From NCBI GenBank assembly GCA_947503895.1, contig CANNFT010000005.1, positions 248,001 through 312,000 of the forward strand: a stretch of DNA of 64,000 nt. Direction: 5' to 3'. Positions 9,999-18,585 of this stretch are shown piece after piece. The notes beneath the pieces are model-generated. The model ran no database searches, had not been told where the DNA came from, and saw only the letters and a program-made list of their open reading frames with translations. The DNA comes from an uncultured Saccharospirillaceae bacterium (GTDB lineage: Bacteria > Pseudomonadota > Gammaproteobacteria > Pseudomonadales > Oceanobacteraceae). Both the position numbers and the translations under genes were made by a program. Position 1 is the stretch's first letter, and each line of letters starts with the position of its first letter.

Positions 9999-11072
9999 TT
10001 AAAAATAGATGCGTGTATAGGCGTAGAGAACTTGGGCTGCTTCACCCTGATTGGCTTCGGCAGCAAAAACAACCGATGGGTAAGGCTTGAAATTTACACC
10101 CAGTGTTTGCCACTCACGCTCTTTTCCCCAGCTGTATTCGGTGCCGGACCAGTACGGGCTATCTTCGTCCCACTCTTCGTACTGTTCGAAATTGTGTGAA
10201 GCCACGACTTCCCATTTTTCATTGAAGGTATATTTTGATGAGATCAGCCATCCACTGCGATCAAGCTTTTCAAATTGGTTATATTGTTTTTCGATATTGA
10301 GAGGGTCCGAATTATCCACCACGTAACTCTTTTGTGATATGTACTCTTCTTCTTGATAGCCGTTAATGCCAAATGAAAGCGCTTTTGTTGCCTTGACTCT
10401 CATACCTAAACCGTAAAGTTTTTGCTGACCGTATTTTGATTCGCCTTTAGAGCCCAATCGACCTTCAGCGCCTAGCACCACCGAAAATCGGTCACTAAAG
10501 AATCCAATATAACCATTAGTGATATTGCCCAGTTCCGCGCCTGAAGTTGAACGTCCCATGTGGCTGTAAGAGGTAGCAAATTTTAAATACCCGAACTCAC
10601 CTTGATATTTAATGGTGCGATCTTGATCACCGGCTTCACCCGTCTCAACGGTGATATCAAAAGTAAAATCACCATAGTGATCGTATTTGTCGAACGCGGT
10701 GTCGGTTAAACCAACTTCGATAGAATGGCCCGGTAGAATGCGGTATCCGAAATAACTTTTATCAACGCCGAAGACCATATCGCCAGAACCGCCTTGCCAA
10801 TTTTCGCGTTGGTAGTCCATTTCAAGGGCGTAATAAAGATTTTCGTAGGTGCCTTTGATGCCTAAAGAAGAGAAACTGTCATCAATGAAGGCATCGTCTG
10901 AGTAGAACTCTCCATATTCATCATCGGCCCCAAAGTGGCCGCCGGTTCCTATTTCGCCATAGAGATCAACTTTATGTCCGTATTGATCTTCAAATAAATT
11001 CAGTGCCCAAGATGGCGTGGTCATTAAACAAGAAAGCACAACTAAAAACGGTGCCTTAAATCTATGCTTCAT
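9999..11072 (-). CDS. outer-membrane porin (OmpC/PhoE-like)
   Basis: Protein of 357 residues with a signal peptide (MKHRFKAPFLVVLSCLMTTPSWA). It begins the mature chain as general porins do (VDLYGEIGTGG...), has alternating aromatic beta-strands throughout (YYALEMDYQRENW, LSFGINGYQEE, WEVVASHNFEQY) and ends in Phe (YAYTRIYF), the signal for BAM-mediated barrel assembly. It should form a water-filled channel in the outer membrane. It is the first gene of a likely two-gene operon with the ExeM-like nuclease. The combination suggests uptake of oligonucleotides, nucleotides or phosphate released by the nuclease; that coupling is inference. I looked upstream for a Pho box and found no convincing one. 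Confidence 0.88.
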   Translation of the reverse strand: MKHRFKAPFLVVLSCLMTTPSWALNLFEDQYGHKVDLYGEIGTGGHFGADDEYGEFYSDDAFIDDSFSSLGIKGTYENLYYALEMDYQRENWQGGSGDMVFGVDKSYFGYRILPGHSIEVGLTDTAFDKYDHYGDFTFDITVETGEAGDQDRTIKYQGEFGYLKFATSYSHMGRSTSGAELGNITNGYIGFFSDRFSVVLGAEGRLGSKGESKYGQQKLYGLGMRVKATKALSFGINGYQEEEYISQKSYVVDNSDPLNIEKQYNQFEKLDRSGWLISSKYTFNEKWEVVASHNFEQYEEWDEDSPYWSGTEYSWGKEREWQTLGVNFKPYPSVVFAAEANQGEAAQVLYAYTRIYF

Positions 11073-11738
11073 TATCGTTACCCAATTCGAAAAGCGAGCG
11101 GAATAAGTTAATCACGGAGATCGAACTCATTTTTAAGGCTGGCCAATATACGGATAATGACTAAGCAGAAGTATTTTAATGTGTAACAATTGAAATCAAA
11201 TTTGTTAAAACGGCAGGTCTTAGATGAAAGTTTCATAAGCCTTCGTTTGACAAATAGAGATCTCGGATTTCTTCAAAAATAATGAGTGAAATCAATGATT
11301 TGCTAGAATAGATTTGCTGCTATTTTGGCGAAATGAAAACTGAATAAAGATTCAAGTGTGTTGGGTGTCACATTAACGATGCATGGGCGAGCGAGGGTGG
11401 TATTTACGTATTTTATTTGTATAACAGACACTTAGGTGAATAAAAGTAAAAAACAAATATTTCAGCGAGTTTGATGAGGTTCACAAATTGCTTATGTTAT
11501 TTTCGTTTAACCCTGAAACATAATGTAAGTGAATGTAGAGAAAAGTAATGTTTATCGTCCGATTTAAATGGCTCGCTGACGAGATTGGAGGGCGAATAAA
11601 TCATCCCTATTTTTTGTTTTACCTTTCTAAATGTGAAAATTAATGGATAATATTGACGGTGATTTGTGAAACCACATTTCACCAGGAAGACGGAGTTGAC
11701 TAAAAAAATGTAAATTTATCATGATAAGGATGTATAAC
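11073..11738. other. intergenic region between divergent porin and small secreted protein
   Basis: AT-rich stretch that should hold the porin operon promoter and the promoter of the gene at 11739. No clear hexamer pair, operator palindrome or terminator could be picked out. Small frames inside have no ribosome-binding site. Confidence 0.5.
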
Positions 11739-12167
11739 ATGAAGATTAAGCAATTACTAATGATGGTCTTGGTCACAGGATTAACGGTGACAACATGGGC
11801 CCAAGATTACAACTTCTTAAATGGCAAGAAGGTCCAAATCCCTGGTTTGGCCGAAGCCTATTTGGTAGATCAAGGGCAGAAGCGATGGATTCCAAACTAT
11901 GGGACATTATTGCAATTATTTGCCAACCCAACTGATATCCTGTTCGATTTAGATGTCATGAATATTCCAGTCGGTACACAAATCACCGACGGTGCTTTTT
12001 TAGCCACTTGTTTGGCGGATGGGAAAGTGTACCTAATTGACAATCAAATGAAGCGCCATATTGCAAATCCATCGGTGATGAACAAATACGGTTTTGATTG
12101 GAATAAAATACAGGATGTAAACTGTTTAGCCCTTAGTTTCATTCAGACTGGCCCTCAAATTCACTAA
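11739..12167 (+). CDS. small secreted protein with two VYLID/KRHI-type repeats
   Basis: Secreted protein of 142 residues. An ATG at 11721 is in frame, but the ATG at 11739 has AAGGA eight bases upstream and starts the signal peptide (MKIKQLLMMVLVTGLTVTTWA), so it is preferred. The mature part contains two related units: AYLVDQGQKRWIPNYGTL and VYLIDNQMKRHIANPSVM, each followed by a hydrophobic stretch and a Gly/Phe-Asp element (YGFDWNKIQ). Such K-R-[HW]-I repeats are found in various bacterial surface proteins, but I know of no assigned function. No transmembrane segment follows the signal, so it is probably periplasmic or released. It stands alone between divergent or unrelated neighbours. 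A secreted gene is well supported; a role cannot be given. Confidence 0.75.
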   Translation: MKIKQLLMMVLVTGLTVTTWAQDYNFLNGKKVQIPGLAEAYLVDQGQKRWIPNYGTLLQLFANPTDILFDLDVMNIPVGTQITDGAFLATCLADGKVYLIDNQMKRHIANPSVMNKYGFDWNKIQDVNCLALSFIQTGPQIH

Positions 12168-12556
12168 CACGATATTCTGATGTTTTAAGCCACTCCATTG
12201 CGATGTCCTACAATGGGGTGGTGCCGAGAAGACCCCTGACCATTCGCGCTCAGTTGAGGCCATTTCTAACACCATGACATCTTTGCCGGTTCGATGACGT
12301 CTAGGCACCGATTTGTTTAATCCAGTCATGGTTCGCTCCCATATGCAACGTTCTAGCCGCGCGCTCATTCTACTGACGCAGTCCAATTCCCTATGGTCTT
12401 TAATGAATGTTTAACGCTGAGTGATTCAAACGAATTACCGGATCCAGCGTAGCGTCAATGGGCATTGCCTAGTATCATCCGCCCCCAACTTTTTAGTCGA
12501 CTCAGGCGGTCAGTGACGAGAAACGACGCCGACTGTCATAATTTTAGGTACTTGCT
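12168..12556. other. gene-free stretch of slightly higher GC
   Basis: About 390 bases without a convincing gene. A minus-strand frame of about 86 codons crosses it but has no recognisable domain and a very biased Arg/Thr/Ser composition. The base composition is a little more GC-rich than the upstream intergenic DNA, which could mark a decayed gene. I cannot identify one. Confidence 0.4.
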
Positions 12557-13876
12557 ATGACTAAGCCAAAGACCTCAGCTCTACTAGCTCAGGCCCATAC
12601 TCATATGCCGTTGGGTGTGGCCGATAGCTATCGGTACTGGGGTGAGGACAATACGGTCTTCGTTAAGAGTATGCAGGGCGGTTCAATCAGCGATGTTGAT
12701 GGCCAAGAATATGTGGATTTTCGCTTAGCGTATGGCCCGATCATTCTAGGCTATCGTGATGCTCGTGTGGATAACGCGGTGATCCAAGCGATTACGGAAG
12801 TGGGCACCATTTCTGGCTTTAGTACGGCACTGGATTCAGAAGTCATCGACTTAATTAAGTCCATGTGTCCCAATATTGAGAAAATGCGCTTTGCAAATTC
12901 TGGCACTGAAGCCGTGATTGGAGCAGTTAGAACGGCGCGGGGTTATACGGGACGCAACAAAATCGTGGTGGTCGAAGGAGGATTTCACGGACTCTACGAC
13001 GAGATGATGTGGAAGTCCGATGTGGATAACTGGGATAACACCACTCAAGCAGCGCCCGAGATCAAGCCTTTCGGGGCAGGCATTCCTGAGAGCAGCCGGG
13101 AACATCTTGAAACCATACCTCTAAATGACTTCGAAGCATTGGATCAGGTATTTAAGCGCGTCGGTCATGACGTTGCGGCCATCGTGATCGAGCCGATTTT
13201 GGGTAATTGCGGCAGCATCGCATCCACCCAAGCGTACATGCAGAAGCTTCGCGACGTGTGTAATGAAAGTGGTGCGCTACTGATCTTGGATGAGGTAAAG
13301 ACAGGATTTCGTGTCGCCAAAGGGGGCGCGCAAGAACTGTATGGCATTCATGCAGACCTAACCACTTACGCAAAAGCCATGGGGAATGGTTATCCGGTGG
13401 CCTGTTTTGGTGGGCGAGCGGAGGTGATGAATCGCATCAGTTTCGATCAGGATGGCGTCACACACGGCGGCACCTATACGGCCAATATGATTGCATTGAG
13501 TGCGGCCAAAGCGACACTGACCGTGCTCAAAGAAACGCAAGCTTATGAAACCATTAATCAAGTGGGTGCCGACATTCAAGCTCGTCTGTCACGTGTTTTC
13601 ACTAAGCATGGCATCGAACATAAATTTGCTGGCCCGGATGCGATGTTTGGCGTTCACTTCGGCAGTGAAGTCCCACAGAACTATCGAGATTGGAAAAAAA
13701 CCAACAGCGATTTGTACACGGTATTTGCGCACAACTTGATTAAACACGGCATCATGTTGGAGCCAGATTCGCGCGAGCCTTGGTTTATTTGTGAGGCTCA
13801 CCAGTCAGTCGATCTGGATTGGCTTGAGTCGGTAGCCGATCAGTCCATGGCGGAAGCCTTGGCCGAGCAAGGTTAA
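12557..13876 (+). CDS. class III PLP-dependent aminotransferase (glutamate-1-semialdehyde aminomutase-like)
   Basis: Cytosolic fold-type I PLP enzyme of 439 residues. The phosphate-binding motif is ANSGTEAVIGAVRTARGYTG. The cofactor-ring aspartate is Asp245 in LILDEVKTGF, and the Schiff-base lysine is Lys273 in TYAKAMGNGYP. The N-terminal part (GPIILGYRDARVDNAVIQA) and the length match the class III family that includes HemL. The canonical hemL is unlikely here because there is no porphyrin context and the substrate region diverges. The enzyme probably transaminates or isomerises an amino group on a small substrate. AGG lies about 8 bases upstream of the ATG. It is followed by a hairpin terminator, so it appears to be a single-gene unit. 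The nearby PLP decarboxylase at 14952 could belong to the same pathway, but a divergent gene lies between them. Confidence 0.9.
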   Translation: MTKPKTSALLAQAHTHMPLGVADSYRYWGEDNTVFVKSMQGGSISDVDGQEYVDFRLAYGPIILGYRDARVDNAVIQAITEVGTISGFSTALDSEVIDLIKSMCPNIEKMRFANSGTEAVIGAVRTARGYTGRNKIVVVEGGFHGLYDEMMWKSDVDNWDNTTQAAPEIKPFGAGIPESSREHLETIPLNDFEALDQVFKRVGHDVAAIVIEPILGNCGSIASTQAYMQKLRDVCNESGALLILDEVKTGFRVAKGGAQELYGIHADLTTYAKAMGNGYPVACFGGRAEVMNRISFDQDGVTHGGTYTANMIALSAAKATLTVLKETQAYETINQVGADIQARLSRVFTKHGIEHKFAGPDAMFGVHFGSEVPQNYRDWKKTNSDLYTVFAHNLIKHGIMLEPDSREPWFICEAHQSVDLDWLESVADQSMAEALAEQG

Positions 13877-13883
13877 CCTGACA

Positions 13884-13911
13884 CCGCTCAGTCTACCCAA
13901 GGACTGAGCGG
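13884..13911 (+). terminator. hairpin after aminotransferase
   Basis: Perfect 10-bp inverted repeat CCGCTCAGTC / GACTGAGCGG with an 8-base loop, starting 8 bases after the stop codon and followed by the T-rich CTGTTCTATT. It is probably the intrinsic terminator of the aminotransferase gene. Confidence 0.75.
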
Positions 13912-13967
13912 CTGTTCTATTCCCTCCGCACCTTCGACACAGATCAATTCTAGACAGCACTTCCGCT

Positions 13968-14010
13968 GACAACATCTATTGTCGACAACACCTATCATCG
14001 ACAACACTTA
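13968..14010. repeat. 16-bp degenerate tandem repeat
   Basis: Three successive units beginning GACAACAT, GACAACAC and GACAACAC at 13968, 13984 and 14000 (period 16). They lie between the aminotransferase terminator and the end of the ParB-fold gene. Function is unknown; the repeat may be a decaying minisatellite. Confidence 0.6.
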
Positions 14011-14059
14011 GGGTGCCCATTCAGCGCGAGCAAATACATAAGGAATAGGGCGAGGGCGA

Positions 14060-14677
14060 TTAGTTTTTATTCACCAGCATGTGCAGCGGATCATTTTTGC
14101 CGAGCACGAAACAAGGAATGGTGGTCGCCCCTAACGCCATCATGCTGGCCAGTCGATTGTGTCCATCCAGTACTTCATAAGTGCCGTTTTCTGATTTCTT
14201 GACTTGGATGGCGAGGTAAATATTAAAGCCATTTTCTTTGAAGGACGTTTCCAGTTCTTTTCTCCCGGCATCTTTATTTTCGGACACGGTTAAGTCATTG
14301 ATGGAAATTTCGATGGGCTTTTTATTGGGCTCACTGATATAGGTTTGGTGCTCAATGTTTTTATCTTCATAGCGCCCATTAACGCCAGAATACTCATTGG
14401 TTTGACACGTCGACAAAGGTGTTAACTCGGGTCCACTTTGATGGTCTGGTTGGAGATCGTTGTTATTCTTCGAATGTGGCTGGAGCTGAAATTCTTGATT
14501 CGGCGCTTCCAGTACTGACGGGCCGCCATTCGATGGCAGCGTTCCATTTAGAAGTGGTGAGTTTGACTGTGGATGCAATGAACTAGACGACAACGGTTGC
14601 ATGTCATGCTTAATTTCCATTTGTTCTTGGATTTTTTGCCCAAGCTGAGTCGATGTAGGGCTGGTTATTGGCGTCAT
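14060..14677 (-). CDS. ParB/Srx-fold domain protein with disordered N-terminus
   Basis: Protein of 205 residues in two parts. Residues 1-110 are rich in Ser, Pro, Gln and Asn and look disordered. Residues about 120-205 match the ParB N-terminal fold: SINDLTVSENKDAGRKELE, then AIQVKKSENGTYEVLDGHN and RLASMMALGATTIPCFVLG. The DGHNRL element corresponds to the GxRR/GxNR nucleotide-binding loop of ParB and sulfiredoxin relatives. It lacks the helix-turn-helix and C-terminal dimer domain of a chromosome-partition ParB, and no parA is nearby. Stand-alone ParB-fold domains occur in nucleases, kinases and effector-like proteins, so partitioning is not the likely role. It is transcribed divergently from the decarboxylase. 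The domain is clear; the function is not. Confidence 0.75.
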   Translation of the reverse strand: MTPITSPTSTQLGQKIQEQMEIKHDMQPLSSSSLHPQSNSPLLNGTLPSNGGPSVLEAPNQEFQLQPHSKNNNDLQPDHQSGPELTPLSTCQTNEYSGVNGRYEDKNIEHQTYISEPNKKPIEISINDLTVSENKDAGRKELETSFKENGFNIYLAIQVKKSENGTYEVLDGHNRLASMMALGATTIPCFVLGKNDPLHMLVNKN

Positions 14678-14951
14678 ATTATCCCTCGCATATTACATTT
14701 AGTGTTGACTGGTTTGTGAGCCTACAATCGCTCACAGCTAAATGAATACGTAACGAATGATGACGAAGAGTTGCCGTTCAACCATCATCATTCGGTTTGC
14801 TCGAAAGGGCCGTTTTATAGCGGTGATGTCCATGGCGGAACTGTGCTGATTTATGTATAAAAACTGTATCTATGGCGGGTACAGTTGCAGGCGCATAATA
14901 CGGTCACATGAAGGCATTTCAATTTCATCATCATGAGAATAAGGCATCGCA

Positions 14952-16355
14952 GTGGACGCATTACAAATAGACCAAGAAAATCTAGAGGGTTTGAGTGAGG
15001 AATACCGTCAAGCCGTCATGGCATATCATCGTAATTTAGATCAACGTGCGGCAGCTCGATCAGATGACCCCCAGATGCCTCGCTTGGCCATGCCGAAAGA
15101 GGGCATGGGTGCGGCGTCCGCACTGACACAGTATCAAACGTTGATTGAACCCAATCTAGCCGCCACATTGGGTCCAAGGTACTGGGGATTTATCACCGGT
15201 GGCTCAACACCGGCCGCCATGTTAGCAGACGGTATTGTCGGCAGCATAGATCAAAACCCTTCTACACCCGCGGATTCCATTACCAGTTCTGTTGAGCAAC
15301 AAGTCATTGAATGGTTACGCGAGTTTTTCAATTTGCCGGCTGCATTTGAAGGTGTATTGACGACCGGTGCAACCGCATCGAACTTGCTCGGTCTTATTTG
15401 CGGCCGACAATTTGCTGGCGAGCAGCAGGGTTTAGATATCGCCAAAGCGGGCATGCAAGGGGCAAATATTGAAGTGTTTTCTGCCACCGCTCATGCCAGC
15501 TCAGTGAAGTGTTTAGGCATGGCGGGACTGGGACAGGAATACACTAAAATCGCGACACTGCCTGATCGAGAAGCCATTGACCTGTTGGCATTGGAACAAG
15601 CATTAGCGAACAGCCAGGCAAAAGGCAAAATAGTCATCGCGAATTGTGGCACAGTGACGACCAATGACTTTGACGACTTATCTGCCGTGGCTGACTTATG
15701 TGAACGCCATCATGCGTGGCTGCATGTTGATGCCGCATTTGGATTATTCGCACGCTGTTTACCCGATAAGGCGCACCTTGCAAAAGACATAGAACGAGCA
15801 GACTCGATCACAAGTGACGGGCATAAATGGTTAAATGTGCCTTACGATTGTGGATTGTTTTTCTCTCGTCATATTGACAAGCTAGAGACCAGTTTATCCG
15901 TCGCAGCGCCTTACTTGGCGGTTGAGTCCAGCAGCCCAACCTTTATGAATCGTGGTATCGAGAATTCCAGACGTTTTCGTGCGCTGCCAATTTGGTTTAC
16001 GTTAACCGCTTATGGCACAGAGGGGCATAAAAATATCGTGGCTAACAATTGCCTACGAGCACAGCAATTAGCCAACTGGATCGAACAATCAAGCACTTAT
16101 GAATTATTATCTCCTTGCCAGCTCAATACAGTATTATTTCGACGTCAATCGAGCACGAGGCATACTGCATTAGATTTACAGAATATCGACAATAAAAAAC
16201 ACCTTAAAGCGATAAATGAAACGGGAGAAGTCTTTTTAACACCGGGTGTATGGCAAGGAAAATATGGATTTCGTGCTGCAATCAGTAATTGGAAAACCAC
16301 GAAGGATGATGTGTTAAGAGTCATCGCACTGCTGGAAAAACTCAGTAACGATTGA
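14952..16355 (+). CDS. PLP-dependent group II decarboxylase
   Basis: Cytosolic enzyme of 467 residues starting at a GTG with AAGG about 8 bases upstream; no better ATG lies nearby. The hallmarks of aromatic/acidic amino-acid decarboxylases are present: LTTGATASNLLGL, the PLP-stacking histidine in SATAHASSVKCLG, the pyridine-ring aspartate in WLHVDAAFGLF, and the Schiff-base Lys292 in TSDGHKWLNVPYDCG. The conserved C-terminal RFRALPIWFTLTAYG is also intact. It would remove the alpha-carboxyl group of an amino acid to give an amine; the exact substrate (aromatic, aspartate or other) cannot be told by eye. It is the first of seven same-strand genes ending at 20308. The gaps range from 7 to 130 bases, so one or a few transcripts are possible. 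Confidence 0.92.
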   Translation: MDALQIDQENLEGLSEEYRQAVMAYHRNLDQRAAARSDDPQMPRLAMPKEGMGAASALTQYQTLIEPNLAATLGPRYWGFITGGSTPAAMLADGIVGSIDQNPSTPADSITSSVEQQVIEWLREFFNLPAAFEGVLTTGATASNLLGLICGRQFAGEQQGLDIAKAGMQGANIEVFSATAHASSVKCLGMAGLGQEYTKIATLPDREAIDLLALEQALANSQAKGKIVIANCGTVTTNDFDDLSAVADLCERHHAWLHVDAAFGLFARCLPDKAHLAKDIERADSITSDGHKWLNVPYDCGLFFSRHIDKLETSLSVAAPYLAVESSSPTFMNRGIENSRRFRALPIWFTLTAYGTEGHKNIVANNCLRAQQLANWIEQSSTYELLSPCQLNTVLFRRQSSTRHTALDLQNIDNKKHLKAINETGEVFLTPGVWQGKYGFRAAISNWKTTKDDVLRVIALLEKLSND

Positions 16356-16404
16356 TTCGAATCTTCAGAATGCACCTGCTTTAAGTACGGAAAGGAAAAG
16401 AAAA

Positions 16405-16722
16405 ATGATCACCTGTCATATCCGGTACGAAATTGACCCTAAGCTTGTACAATCATTTGAGCGCTACGCAAAAATGTGGATTCCGCTTGTGCAAAAGTAT
16501 GGGGGCATTCATCATGGGTATTTTTTGCCACACGAAGGTCGAGACTATGAGGCATATGCTATGTTTAGTTTCCCCTCCTTGGCTGAGTACGAAGAGTATC
16601 GAACTAAAATTAAAGATGATCCTGAATGTCAGGCTGCTTTTGATTTTGCTAATGAACATCACTGTATAAAAAAAATCGATCGGCAGTTTATGAGGCCCAT
16701 ATTAACGGGCACTGATGAATAG
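16405..16722 (+). CDS. NIPSNAP family protein
   Basis: Small soluble protein of 105 residues with the ferredoxin-like alpha/beta-barrel pattern of the NIPSNAP family. It opens with MITCHIRYEIDPKLVQSFER, continues WIPLVQKYGGIHHGYFLPHE and ends with FDFANEHHC...FMRPIL. GAAAGG precedes the ATG. Bacterial members often sit in metabolic gene sets and may act as small dimeric enzymes or binding proteins; a precise reaction is not known for most. It lies 49 bases after the decarboxylase and is probably co-transcribed with it, so it may handle the amine or a downstream intermediate. That role is inferred from position only. Confidence 0.85.
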   Translation: MITCHIRYEIDPKLVQSFERYAKMWIPLVQKYGGIHHGYFLPHEGRDYEAYAMFSFPSLAEYEEYRTKIKDDPECQAAFDFANEHHCIKKIDRQFMRPILTGTDE

Positions 16723-16864
16723 TTCGTCATCTTAGAAAAATGAAATCAGCAGGCACCCCTCTCGGTGGGCGTTTATATTCAGCAACACAGAATAAAAAAC
16801 GGGTATTACGCTGTAATGGGGTGCTTCAATACACTAGAACAATATAGGAACATTGAACTTATCC

Positions 16865-17626
16865 ATGCATAATAATCAATATGAACAGGATGGATACGAA
16901 TGTCACCGTCAAATCATAGCGCAATCGGAACTGCAAAAAATACGAGGTATTGCAGAAAAATTTCATGCTAATTGGAAAGTAGAGAATGAGCAATTCTATC
17001 TTGAAAAGGCCATCAATAGTGCGTATTTAACATCAAAGCAATATCTTTCAGAAGCCGAACGGCTGGAAATGTTTAAGCTCATAGGCAGTACAACCATTAG
17101 TACGATTCTGAATCGTATCTTTCCTCAGTCGTATGCATTCATGAATACGCAGTTGTTTTTTGATCCTTTTAATCAAGGGCAGAAAAACTATTGGCATCGT
17201 GACTCGCAATATCATCTGGATCTTGAGGAACAGAAGGCTGCACTGGCAGGTCCTGAGGTGATTCATGTACGCATCCCACTATACCCTGAAGCAGGAATCG
17301 AACTGATACCTAGAAGCCATCGACAATGGGATACTCCAGAAATGCAAAATATTCGATTGGAGCAAGCAGGACGTCGGTGCTATGAGCCTGCGCCAGACGG
17401 TAAAGCGATTGCATTACAGCCGGGAGACGCATTGTTTTTTTCCGCTAACATGATTCATCGAGGGATATACGGACAAGGACGGTTGGCATTGGACATACTG
17501 TATTGTGAACCGGAGACGTCTCTCTTAAAATACTCAAACCCTGAATGCTTTCCGACCAACGATCAAGCAGAATCTTGTGAAAATAGCGCTGTATTTTTTT
17601 GCGCTCAACCGTTCTTCTCGGAGTAG
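16865..17626 (+). CDS. phytanoyl-CoA dioxygenase (PhyH)-like Fe(II)/2-oxoglutarate oxygenase
   Basis: Protein of about 253 residues with the double-stranded beta-helix pattern of PhyH oxygenases. The iron ligands are the HRD in KNYWHRDSQYH (His111 and Asp113 counted from this start) and a distal histidine in ANMIHRGIYGQGRLALDI, where the Arg would bind 2-oxoglutarate. PLYPEAGIELIPRSHRQWD is typical of the family. The start is uncertain: AGGAA at 16846 is too close to the TTG at 16853 and rather far from the ATG at 16865. It probably hydroxylates a small molecule. It sits third in the decarboxylase-led gene set, 142 bases after the NIPSNAP gene. The substrate is unknown. Confidence 0.85.
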   Translation: MHNNQYEQDGYECHRQIIAQSELQKIRGIAEKFHANWKVENEQFYLEKAINSAYLTSKQYLSEAERLEMFKLIGSTTISTILNRIFPQSYAFMNTQLFFDPFNQGQKNYWHRDSQYHLDLEEQKAALAGPEVIHVRIPLYPEAGIELIPRSHRQWDTPEMQNIRLEQAGRRCYEPAPDGKAIALQPGDALFFSANMIHRGIYGQGRLALDILYCEPETSLLKYSNPECFPTNDQAESCENSAVFFCAQPFFSE

Positions 17627-17738
17627 GTCGTCTATAGAGATGCTTTACAGGGTATTATTCGTGCGTGTGTTGATACGCAGTTGGCGAATAGCCAATGGAA
17701 AATAATAAGGGTGACCACCCACTAAATGGAATTACCAC

Positions 17739-18578
17739 ATGCCATCCACCAAAATAGCGCTTGCTCAAATACTGTTAAAAGAATCGAATGTTTGTTTCAA
17801 TATTTCACAACATTTAAAAATGATCGTCGAAGCGGCCAAGCATGATGTTCGATACCTTATTTTTCCTGAACTCTCCTTAACGGGTTACATGACATCGCTG
17901 GCCGCGTATTACACGATTGATCCTAAAGCATTTCTAGCACAAGAAAATGAATTGTCCGATCTACGGGAAGCTGCTAAGCAGTACAATATGGATATCGTCG
18001 TAGGTGCGCCTGTACCGACAGATATGCCAGAGAGTACGAATCGGCTGCCTGCCATCGGTGCCATAACCCTTCAATCGAATGGCGAAATATCGATTTACCG
18101 AAAAATGCATCTTCATGCAGGTGAAGAAGCGCATTACCGTGCAGGTAAACATTATAAGCAGCATCATCTTCAAGTAGGGGTCGACAGCATTGCGATTGGC
18201 CAAGGCATTTGTGCGGATACCCTATGCCCAGAACATATAGAATATTATTCTCGTCACCATAGCGCCGCCTACATGTCGGGCGTCTCCATATCCCAAAATG
18301 GATACATTTCAGATTCACAAAAAATGCTCAAATACTCGTCGCAGTACACAATGCTTGTAGGCGTGGCCAATAACCTCGGGGAGTCCAATGGACTAACCGG
18401 TGTTGGGAAAAGTGCTTTTTGGTATGAGGGGCAAACACTGGCCTGTGCTGATGATAAAACGGATAGTCTGATTGTGGCCACTCGTGAAGATGCAAAAAAA
18501 TCGATATGGCACGGAGAAGTCATTCCCGTTCATGCTACCTGGTGTGGTGAATACCGAACACAAGAACAGGATAGATAA
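17739..18578 (+). CDS. carbon-nitrogen hydrolase (nitrilase superfamily)
   Basis: Cytosolic hydrolase of 279 residues with the complete nitrilase catalytic triad. Glu44 is in FPELSLTGY, Lys122 in IYRKMHLHAGEE and Cys158 in GICADTLCPEH. It should cleave a C-N bond in an amide, carbamoyl compound or nitrile through a cysteine thioester intermediate. The Cys region reads GICADTLCPEH rather than the commoner GxxxCYDxxFPE, so it belongs to a divergent subgroup. The stop is followed 7 bases later by the acetyltransferase start, which indicates a tight operon. In the context of the decarboxylase, dioxygenase and acetyltransferase it could act on an amide of the same pathway; this is inference. Confidence 0.9.
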   Translation: MPSTKIALAQILLKESNVCFNISQHLKMIVEAAKHDVRYLIFPELSLTGYMTSLAAYYTIDPKAFLAQENELSDLREAAKQYNMDIVVGAPVPTDMPESTNRLPAIGAITLQSNGEISIYRKMHLHAGEEAHYRAGKHYKQHHLQVGVDSIAIGQGICADTLCPEHIEYYSRHHSAAYMSGVSISQNGYISDSQKMLKYSSQYTMLVGVANNLGESNGLTGVGKSAFWYEGQTLACADDKTDSLIVATREDAKKSIWHGEVIPVHATWCGEYRTQEQDR

Positions 18579-18585
18579 AGAACAT

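Noticed and set aside
10990..11330. Pho box upstream of the porin-nuclease operon
   Set aside because: The function made it attractive, but no pair of CTGTCAT-like half-sites at the right spacing could be read.
12126..12386. 86-codon minus-strand frame with an Arg-rich product
   Set aside because: It overlaps the end of a real gene, has no ribosome-binding site and shows no recognisable domain. Treated as chance in a GC-richer patch.
12557..13876. Housekeeping hemL (glutamate-1-semialdehyde aminomutase)
   Set aside because: The class III motifs fit, but sequence details and isolated context do not single out HemL; left as an aminotransferase of unknown substrate.
14060..14677. Chromosome or plasmid partition ParB
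   Set aside because: Only the N-terminal ParB fold is present; there is no helix-turn-helix domain, no parA and no parS cluster nearby.
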